A DNA stretch of 64,000 nt from Albula goreensis (lineage: Eukaryota > Chordata > Actinopteri > Albuliformes > Albulidae), in the NCBI GenBank assembly GCA_022829145.1, contig CM040743.1:25766646-25830645 (forward strand), in the 5' to 3' direction. A model generated the notes under the pieces. It made no database searches, had not been told where the DNA came from, and was given only the letters and a program-made list of their open reading frames with translations. This document shows positions 51,140-60,436 of this stretch, piece by piece; position 1 is the first letter of the stretch; every line of letters begins with the position of its first letter. Both the position numbers and the translations under genes were made by a program.

Positions 51140-51800
51140 TTATCCCCGAAACAGGCAGAGGCCCATAACATTCATTGATGCATTTCCACCATTCAACGGG
51201 CCCGCCCCACACCTAAAACGCAAGTGAGAAAGCGTGATCCTGTAAGTCATTGATAAAACGAAGTCCTTGCTCCACATCCAAAAGGTATTTTTAAACGCAG
51301 TGGGCAGAATGGCTTCAGACAGAGACTGCTGTGGCATTTTTTGGCATACAGAAGTTGCGCTCCGGGTTTCACGATCTCCAGATTGACTTTCCCCTGCTCG
51401 AGAGCTCGCTGGTGTCGCCACGACTGCTCCGTTCTGTGGGGAAGTCTCGATGCCGCGGCATTTTGCCCTGGCAGGCTTCGCCATCTACCCGCTTTCCCTG
51501 CTTTTTTTTCCCCTGCATCTCTCTTTCCAACATTACTTTGCTCTTTCGCTTTCTCTCTCCCTCCAACTCAGGTATAACGCTCCCTCGCTTTCTATGAGAG
51601 GGAAAAAAAGGCAAAGACAAGCAGGAGAGGAGTTGGAGCGCTCTGCCCACTGCTGTAAACTGCGAGACGCAGCGTGTACTGTACCCGGCGCTGAGGCAGG
51701 GTGAGAGAGAGGAGCTGCCTGCCTTCTCATTGGCTGCTCCATGCCCCGTGTAATGTCACGTAGCCGGCGCCCAGCCACTCAGCTCCATCCAAAACTGTCA
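51140..51800. promoter_or_regulatory. GC-rich promoter-like island, possibly the cdkal1 start
   Basis: This block has many CpGs, notably 51360-51490 and 51630-51780. It also has an inverted CCAAT box (attgg at 51729-51733), a tcacgta element near 51757 and purine/pyrimidine tracts of the kind found near TATA-less start sites. It lies 8.4 kb beyond the e2f3 stop codon. In vertebrates the next gene downstream of E2F3, on the same strand, is CDKAL1. The island could therefore hold its non-coding first exon on the minus strand. I see no coding exon of cdkal1, and donors such as cagggtgagag (51696-51706, plus strand) leave the direction open. Confidence 0.4.
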
Positions 51801-53634
51801 AGTTTTATGAATGAGCAGCCGCGTATGCAAGGTGTGTACACATATGCGCATGGGCATTTACACCGTGCTACGCTCAAGACCACATGCTTTTCACTCGATG
51901 TCATTTTCTATTGCTGCCTTCAAAAGTGTCAGCCAGTGTGTCAACAGGAATGTCAAAAAGGTGATCATCTGTATGATAAATTTTAACCACAGAATGACAT
52001 GCATAAACATATTCAAAGAGAAAAAATATCAATTGTTTTAATTTTACGCAATGAAGAGACAAGCAGCAAAACCAAAACAACTGTGGAGCATATTTTGTGC
52101 TTCCAATATTTCCTAAACGCAGTAAGGAAGCAGCCTGGCTAGACTTCATATTTACCAACACCAAACATTATTTAATCTAAATCAGAGGCATGCCTATTAT
52201 GAAAAATGAACACAACCCATAACAACAACACAATGATTTCCTATGAACTTTACACCAGGCTAGCAAACTGGGGAATTAGGTTAAGTTGGGTTCACTACTT
52301 TATTTTGGATCAACAGTGCCATCTCTAGGTAGACAGTGGAAATGCACCAATGACACTAAGCGAGACAGCCTTCTGTGCTGTATTTTTTTCCAGACAAAGG
52401 AGTGGTGGAAGATGAGGCTGCCTAGAACAGCGATTCAGTGATAAATGATTATCTACTAATAAAATATGCTTTTTATATAGGAAAATGAACACTGAATATT
52501 AACGTACATAACTTGACTGTTCAACATAAATTAGTAGCACAATAACCAAAGTTAATAGCTTCTGCCTACCTTTAAGCAAACAAGACTTGGCTCATCTGTG
52601 TGGCCTTCCTCATGTTAATAAATACATGCTATTATCTCAACCAAAACCGTGTGCAGTATCTGTACATGAAACACACACCCCAGTATAGCCTTTTTAATCC
52701 ACAGATACATTGTCTGTGCCATGGGTCAACAACTGCCTGCATTCAGAAGCACACAAGTGGAAAAAAATGGTGCCTCTCATACCAACAAGCATAGTTATCC
52801 CAAATTTAGCAAGTGTTTTAGTATGCTCAGCTTTAACATTAATGCATGTGAGCTTAATTCTCAAGTAAAGGTTCCTTTTGCGCTGTGGAAATGCATGTGT
52901 GGCAGGACAGCCATGTCCAGCATCACCAGTGGTTCCATACTGCCACCTGCTGGCCAAAACTGAAAAATTAGAGACAAGGGTGTTCAAACTAAGCACCTTC
53001 AGCCTCGCATTTCTGAACATTTTCTGATCTCCCTACACAGGTGGGAGAAGCATGACAAAGACACACAAAGTACCGTCATTGCTGCCATCAGCAACACACA
53101 AGCATGTCTTAAACTAGGCTGACTGTCATCACACAAATGATGGGATTGCACCTTCCTATAACCCAATAATGCATGGATCTGATGTGCGGTCAGTCAATAA
53201 CTTGGGCAAACAGGCTTAATATTTGCTCAAAGCACTGTGTGCAGGTTTACATTTGAGAGTCGCTCATTGTTCATGACCATCCCTTCCATTTTTGGGTTTA
53301 AGAGGCCTTTCTCCAAACACTGGCAATAACTCATGCCTAACTGTGCTCAAGCCATGAGTTTATGACCTGTTCTACCTTACGGATCTGTAGAGGAGAACCT
53401 TAGCCATTACCACTGGAAGAAAAACTTCAACAAGACTCAATCAGCCAATTACCACATATCTGCAGGTCTGGCTTATCAATTGTTCTAAAAGCCAGAACAA
53501 AATGCAGACATGACAAACATCCCACAATTACCTGACATTATTTACTTCAATTTCTGCATTTTTATTCAGTTTAATATTTCAATGGTGCTACAGTTCAAAT
53601 TACTACATACTATTATTAATCCACATATTATGGC
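51801..53634. other. Intergenic stretch between the promoter-like island and e2f3
   Basis: No exon or RNA gene was recognised. A perfect CTCF-like core lies at 52942-52953. Open frames near 52600-53020 on both strands are unrecognised. Confidence 0.4.
52942..52953 (-). promoter_or_regulatory. CTCF-like core motif, exact match
   Basis: gccacctgctgg fits the degenerate reverse CTCF core gccmyctrstgg at all 12 positions. It lies between the promoter-like island and e2f3, where an insulator would be plausible. The same phrase also occurs by chance inside fish short repeats. Confidence 0.3.
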
Positions 53635-53760
53635 TTGTTTACTGAGGTGATCTGGGTTCTGCATCTTGCTCATGGGTGCAACAGCAGTGTCAAAGCAAGA
53701 ACTCAAATCCCCTGCTAACAATTCCACTTTCTTATCCACTATGCCAAATTGACACCCTAG
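53635..53760 (-). mobile_element. tRNA-derived SINE
   Basis: On the minus strand the head reads ggcatagtggataagaaag, whose tagtggataag fits a Pol III A box. It continues to ggggatttgagttcttgc, where gatttgagttc fits the B box, about 50 bases further on. The body continues with a gcacccatgagcaagatgca segment and cacctcagtaaac. This layout matches a familiar class of fish SINEs. The element is moderately diverged. A weaker relative is at 30660-30795. Confidence 0.65.
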
Positions 53761-56541
53761 GTGCATTTGTTTCTGTTCGCCACACCGCCTATATCCTCTT
53801 GCTGTAATTTCCACAACTTTTTTTCCTCCCCCCCAAGCTGATAGAAAGGAAATGGGCGAAAAACATCCAGAGGACTGCAAAGCATTTCATACCAACCGTA
53901 TCGTTATTGATTCGTGAGAGTCTGCTTTCAATCAGGTGGCCTGGTGAAACCACAATGAAGCATAACACCCCTAAACACAAAGGAGAGGATGAGCACAAAG
54001 AGCAGAACGAACCATTTCAGCGCTACTCTCAATTGTCCAGGGGTTTGCACGTCTGCACTTATAAGAATGGAAGCGGGGCCCTCTCTCTATTCAGCAGAGA
54101 ACACACTCCACACATTTTCAGAACAAGACAGACTAGCTTATTGCATTGCTTCCATACCATCACCCAGTCAATTCTGTGGACAATGGAAGACTGGGTTTGA
54201 GGATTTTCAGTGCAGAAGCAGTCCATTTCACAAAAATTTGTGTGACTCATCCTCAGTCTAGCTGGAAGACATTCTTCTCAGAGGGGCAAAGACTGAATCA
54301 CGGGATTCAATCCTACAGCCCTCAGGATGAATTCCGCAACCTTGGTTCAACTTCACATGGCTGCCATGCCACCTACGTCCGTGGGAAAGCATTTTTATCA
54401 ACAAGAGGAGGAAGATACCCACCAGGCTTTCAGACACGTGCTGCAATTGGCACATCACCAACAGAACATATACAAAGTAGTACAAACTTCTCTCCAGGAA
54501 ACCACAGCTCAGAGCCCTAAGGCAGGAAGGGCCATCTAAGTGCTGTGAACAATTCCGACTTTGTTCCAACCCAGAAAATGAAGCAAGTATCTCATCCAGG
54601 AAGGGCTGGTGAGACTGTGCGGTGTTTTGTTTTAACCCAGTACCAACGCACTACATTCAAAATGTCTTGATTGAAAACCATGATTGCTGGCCTACTTGAA
54701 TTAATGTTTTTATGCTGGACAAGGGGAAAGAGGAAAAAAAAAAATTAAACAACCGGACCCACACTTGTTTCTCAAATAAGATTATTCAATCCTGAACTAA
54801 TGTAAGGAACTCAAGGTAAGCAGCAGTCTCAAAACTGTCCAGTCACAAGGCTATGTCCAGACCAACGGGCATGAATTTTATTCGTATTATTACTAGGTCG
54901 TTAGTTCAACCAAGAGGCCTGGATTATGTTCATGCACAGAAAAGGCATCCGCCTTACTGGAAGCATGTCTACAATCCGAATCCCAGAATACTATGGGCAG
55001 GACTTGCAATACAATTTTAAGATTACATATTGGATTAGATATATACAGTGGACTGTGTGTATGGGTGAAAGTCTACACTTAACAGCCATTAGGTCCTTAT
55101 TCATGATTGAGTTGCAGCTCTTACATGGTGGCTAAGGGCTATCAGTGAGATGCAGCCATGGTAGACAAATGACTAGATGGCATTTTAAAAGCAAGGTGGC
55201 ACACGTGACACTTAAGGGGGTGGTTGCTTTGATGGCAACAAAATTGTGGGGCCAAGTTCCACAATGTCACATCCATTTTCAAAGCCCATCAATACACTGA
55301 AGCGTAACAAGAGAAACCTACCACAATCTCATATTCTGTTGGCTTGTGAGCTATCAATTTTCTGCCTTAAGGCTACAAAATCTTTATTCTCCTCGGGTAC
55401 TCCCATCAGGTATTCAAGACAACCCATTACAAGACCAATTCAGAGTGTCAAACAGAGGAGCAGAAGGGATGAAAGCAGTTAAGAAAAAGCCTGGAAGCTG
55501 CTAAACTTCACACAGGAGAGAGCATTTCAGCTTGTGAATAAAACCCACTGTCCCCTCAGTGATGGGGAGGGGTTGCAGCACCTATCAGTAATGGCTGGCT
55601 TTGAGACAGTGATGGAGGAATGAGATAACACCAAAACGGGTTCTCAAATGCTACCAGTAACAGATTTTAACCAATCAGCGCTTTGAGCCAAGCCTCTTGA
55701 TTGTTTGAAACAAGTCGGTGATTGACAGCTAATACCAGCTCTACCCATGTTGGTTACATGTCACCCGCCCCCCCCACATACCCATTAGTCAGAATGCCGT
55801 GCGACACTGCCTTTTTCATCCTGGAGATGAAAAAGCACAAGGACAGGCCAAGTGGGTCAAACTCAGTAATGTTGTGCACACACTCACATTGCACTTAAGC
55901 AACGCTGGTTCCATTTTGATAGCACAAATTACATGATAGCAGATTCCCACTGCTGGATACACAGACAAGCCACAAAGGCAGGCATTCAAGCAAGCTAAGG
56001 TGGCGTCCCCTTAACTGAAAGAAGAACGCAGGCTAGCCTACATTTGTTAACAGTTTACACATGAAGCTTGCACCTACAGAAATAAGCATACACGTCATTT
56101 GGGACAAAGAGTGAGAGCAGTTTGACATTTCCCTGGGTATCTTCAAGCCACAGTGTTGGTAATCAGATGAGGGAGAAAGCCTGTAGAAAGCCAAGTACAA
56201 GGGATCCCTTGTGTTCTACCGAGACACTTCAGACATTTCATTAACTTGTGAACTCCCTCCTCTTACTGGCTGGTTAAGCCGAGCTTAGTCCATCGATCAC
56301 ACAGAAGCATGCAAAAACATCAGAAACCATTCAGCAGACCAGACATTACAGGTATAGTGGACAACATTCTTAACCAATGTCCAATGTGCCTTATGGCACA
56401 AAGCATGCAAACTCTATTCAAGGATCACAGAAATGTAACCAAGCAGGGTATTATTGAAATGCGCATCTACAACTATGTAAAGCTGGCCAACCTTAGTGGG
56501 TGCTTCCAGTATCCAGGGGTCCCTTAAGAAAAAAAAAATGC
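53761..56541. other. Intergenic stretch left of the e2f3 3' end
   Basis: No coding exon was recognised. Overlapping open frames at 53907-54569 on both strands reach 124 codons but have no family resemblance. A near-match to the CTCF core lies just to the right at 56651-56662. Confidence 0.4.
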
Positions 56542-56580
56542 TTTATTGCTTTGTTACCTTCAGTTCTAGGCAACTTTATT
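56542..56580 (-). terminator. Alternative distal poly(A) signals for e2f3
   Basis: Two AATAAA hexamers on the minus strand (56575-56580 and 56542-56547) lie 33 bases apart, followed on the transcript by a T-rich stretch (56530-56540). If used, the e2f3 3' UTR would be about 3.6 kb. Another AATAAA is at 56888-56893. Choice between sites cannot be made from sequence alone. Confidence 0.35.
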
Positions 56581-57226
56581 AGCCTCAATCAAAGAGTATT
56601 TCAGAGAATAGGGCACAGCACACTTTAGGCATGTCAAGTGTGCTTAGAGTGCCATCTTGTGGTTCAATTGGATATTCTTGTCTTCTATATGACAGGACAA
56701 TACCTTCAGTAATGTGCGCTGTCTAACCATCTTCAAATACCTTAACCCATGCAAAAGCTCAAACTACCCAGCATGTCTGAAATTAACAGTGACTAAATTA
56801 TATTTCTGAAAAAAAATGGAAGAGGTTAAAGGTTATTAAGGTTATTAAAGCTTGAGTGAGGGAATGGAAAACAAATCTAGTTTGCTTTTTATTAAAACAA
56901 TTTTGTACATTTCTCAAACAAATGAACATTTTGTTTCCCACAACATTCATTGAACACACAAATATTTCCATGCATACAATCACAAACTTAAATAACCCCT
57001 GAATCATTTGTATTCAACTGTGCTAAACATCTGAATTTTAATCAATCCATGCCAACACTTGGCAGTACGTCAGAAGGGGCTAGCTGAAACACTCAGTTGA
57101 AGTTTACAACAATTATTGCCAACTTAGATGCAAAATAGGCACACTATTACATGGTGTAGCAACTTCACACCTTGGAATGCTTCCTTCCCACTTATGAATG
57201 CCAAACCTCCCTGATAACCACAATTA

Positions 57227-57232
57227 TTTATT
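57227..57232 (-). terminator. First canonical poly(A) signal downstream of e2f3
   Basis: This is the first AATAAA that I find on the transcript strand after the stop codon. It is followed by GT-rich aattgtggttatc. It would give a 3' UTR of about 2.9 kb, similar to the long 3' UTR of mammalian E2F3. Confidence 0.4.
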
Positions 57233-59968
57233 GGCTGGCAAAACTGGAAACGTGCACTTCAATGGTGTTGTGGAGGAATGGAATTCACCCAGTGTCATAG
57301 CAGTACGCTACTGTAATCTCAGTGACTTTATACTTAAGTGAACAAGAATTTGTAACCACTGAGAGAGAGAAACGCTCAACAATTTCATCACTATCCACCT
57401 TCCATGCAAGAGACAATGTCAAGATGGGAATGCTCAATAAGGAAGAAAGCAAGGACAACTCAACAAACTTTAAGCTGCATACAGCAACCTTTAAATTTTC
57501 AAGGAGGGAAAAACCGGACAGGGAAACTGCAACATGATTCAATGGAAAAACCAGCATTACCCAGATTACCATAAAATGCTGAATGTAGCACTATTTAGGC
57601 AGGAACTGCTTAGTAATAGACTATGCAGATTGCATTAAAAAATTTGTACAGTATGACACGTGTACAAATAAACATCTTTTCACATATTTCTCATGCCTTC
57701 ATTCAGATGTTCTTATAAAGTGTAAATACAATCACTGGGGTATTATATCAACTGCAACAGGTCAATTATGTTTCAACTATGATATATTTATCATATATAT
57801 CATACATCACATACATCTCATTGGGCTAAATTCAATAAACAAATAGTTGATCTTAAGGCTGTTTAGAGACAAATGTGAGTATTGCATTAACTTCCCACAT
57901 TTTGTTACTAAAACCCCATCTGCCAGAAGCTCCAGGTGTCCTAATAATGGAAAATGAGCACAGTTTGTACAAAATATTCATTAAAAACCCTCCTTGAACA
58001 AAAAGCTTAAATGGAAATCAGTCAATGGATATTTCTATCTTACTGCCAAAATCCGAGATGATACAATACTTGAGATTTAAACACAGCGTTTAACAATTAG
58101 GGAAAAAAAAAATAATCTAAAATGGTCACACTGTAGATGTGAATTATACAAATGCATTTAAAGCCAGCACGTATTAATTCATGTGTTCATTTCATCAACA
58201 CTGAAATATTAACTGGCAAAAAGGAAACTAATGGCTCCCAGAAACAGTTAAACTACATTGAGAGGTAGTCTAAACTAATGCATAAATAACATTATGCATA
58301 CACGGAAGCTTATAAGCTTTATAGCTTTTTAATGGCTTCAAGATAATTTATGACGCCTACACAGCCAAAAATGCCTAAAAGCCAAAACCTTCATAACACA
58401 CAGGCTACACTGATGGTGATGCTAAAATGCCTTTCTGTCAAGGCCTACATTACATATTGATGAAATCATTGAGGTCTACAAGGATTCAGCGCATGACCAA
58501 TGTCCTGAGTAAAGCAATTCATCTCCCTGTGCTAACTGGCAATTCTTCATTGAGTTCTGCTGTGGTGTTATTTTAGCCAACCACAAACTGCACATCCTCA
58601 CATAGAACAAGTAATCCAGTCAGGCTATGTCAGCTACAGAAAGTCAGTATTTTGTTGGAGTTAAAACAATACATAAAGTATTACCCTTCCCTCAAGGGTA
58701 CTGCACTGGGTTTGGGTGTCAGCCACCGAGATTACATTTTAGCAGTAGAAATCAAGGTTAAAATCAAAAGCCTGCAAGTTTGCAACTGGCTTTTGCACAA
58801 TAAGAGTGTATATTCCAGTAGGGTATCCAACTCTGATGAGGAAGAAGCCAGAACAAGGGTTGAGCAAGCCATGGTTCTTGGGTCAGTCAGGAACCCAATT
58901 CTCCAAACTATGACAGATGATCAGAACATTTCCATTAGGCAGGAGAAAAGCATGGATGCAGCAGATTCCTATAATCTCCTCGCTATCTGTCCAGAAAAAA
59001 ATATGGAGCCTTGTCAAGATTAATCCTTTGTGCAACATTAAGCCGTCTAATGAAAGATTAGTGTATGGCTGAGCCATTGACCATCTTCTACATGCCATCA
59101 CAACCTTACCTCAAACTCTAGCTTTAGGGCAACTGCATGCGCATAGCACAATCCCCACCTTGACTGTTGTTTCCCCATTTTCTGTCGTCTTGTCCTGACC
59201 TGTGTATCAAGCATTTAGGTAAAACCCAAGACTTCCCTCCATTTATCGTTCCAGTGATGCTCAACATGCCCTCCAAGATCCATGATTACTAACTGAATGA
59301 AGGGACTGCATGTAATCCAGCCATCAGCTATGCACCAAATGTGGAACAGGATCAGTCAGAGAACACTGCTAAATTGTACAGGGCCAATTATGCTGTGGAT
59401 GCACAGACCAGCAGGTCAACTTGCATTCATTCCTCGTGACCCGAGTTATAGACTAAGGACATCATTTAAAGAACAGCACACAAGGGCATCCTTTGGATCC
59501 ACTGCAATTGACATTGAGATACAAGCAGAAATTAAAAAAAAAAAAAAATTTTAAAAAGCCCTAAATTGTGCATTGTGGCTGCAGAGTATTCCAACAGCTC
59601 TAGGCCATGTATGGACTATGCGACACCTCATTCTCGACTCAAGTAGTGGCCCATGAGGAACACTTCTATGGCAGGCCTCTCAACATTGATTCCATCACTT
59701 ACCATACACAAAGGCCTGTAACAAATGGGCTGAAGGCTGTGTCCTCAAGATCAGTTTTCAGTGTTACAGTTTAAAAAAAACTGCATTAATTATTCTACGT
59801 ATACATCAAATGCATTTTACGGTTTTACAACATGTCCTCATCCTACCGTGCCACAAGTCATTTCCAGATTAACACACTGCCACCAAGCACAGACCACAAG
59901 AACCTAAAAGCAATAATAGGTAAAGCTTTGTGCCTGACAACTTAAGCTCTTGTGTGTGGTTGGAAGGG

Positions 59969-59992
59969 AAAAAAAAAAAAAAAAAAAAAAAA
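59969..59992 (-). repeat. A24 run (U24 in the e2f3 transcript)
   Basis: An uninterrupted homopolymer inside the proposed 3' UTR. It may be polymorphic or prone to length error in assembly. Confidence 0.9.
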
Positions 59993-60167
59993 CAAGCAGC
60001 GCTCTCCAGAGAATTGGGCACGTTTAAGGCAACCCTCTCCTTCCCAGATACATGGGGAAAGAGGAGCGGTATGCCCTCTTTGAACAGGCAGCCACACCGC
60101 CTGAATCCACTGCGCTGGGCAAGTTCCTTTCCAGGCTAGACAACCCATCCCTCCACCATCCCCTGAT

Positions 60168-60436
60168 TTAGTTGCACAAAAGGTCATCCAAAGGGAGCTT
60201 GTCCAAATCATAGGTATCAAAGAGGTCGCTGATGCCCTCCTCATCCCCAAGGCTCAACATGTAGTCCTCGCTGAGGAGGTGGGACGACAGGCTAACGAAG
60301 GGTCCGTCAAGGGCCGAGGGGATTTGGTCCTCTGTCTGCTGCAGGAGGCTGGACAGGGGGGAGGTGAGAGGCGAGATGGGGGTAACCGCCACTGGACAGT
60401 CAGGAACCACGAGTCCACTGCTGCTGCCAGCAGGTT
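60168..60436 (-). CDS. e2f3: e2f3 exon 7 (C-terminal transactivation domain) with stop
   Basis: Acceptor tctcttactag before 60436; stop TAA at 60170-60168. The exon encodes a Pro/Ser-rich linker, then [20 protein letters not shown] and [20 protein letters not shown], ending LPLDDLLCN. The acidic [10 protein letters not shown] stretch is the RB pocket-binding site buried in the transactivation domain. The human end is LPLVEDFMCS, so the last residues differ but length is conserved. Confidence 0.96.

Larger units (their letters stand above)
57211..60167 (-). other. e2f3: Probable 3' UTR of e2f3
   Basis: The interval follows the stop codon directly, contains no other gene, no intron-like features and no canonical AATAAA before 57232. 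It is AT-rich with conserved-looking low-complexity tracts. On the transcript it carries a U24 tract 176-199 bases after the stop and a let-7 seed complement (ctacctc at 58268-58262). The left end is set by the first poly(A) signal and is approximate. Confidence 0.5.

Noticed and set aside
53907..54569. Overlapping frames up to 124 codons on both strands left of e2f3
   Set aside because: No family resemblance, no splice-consistent structure and mutually overlapping frames; likely chance in a stop-poor stretch.
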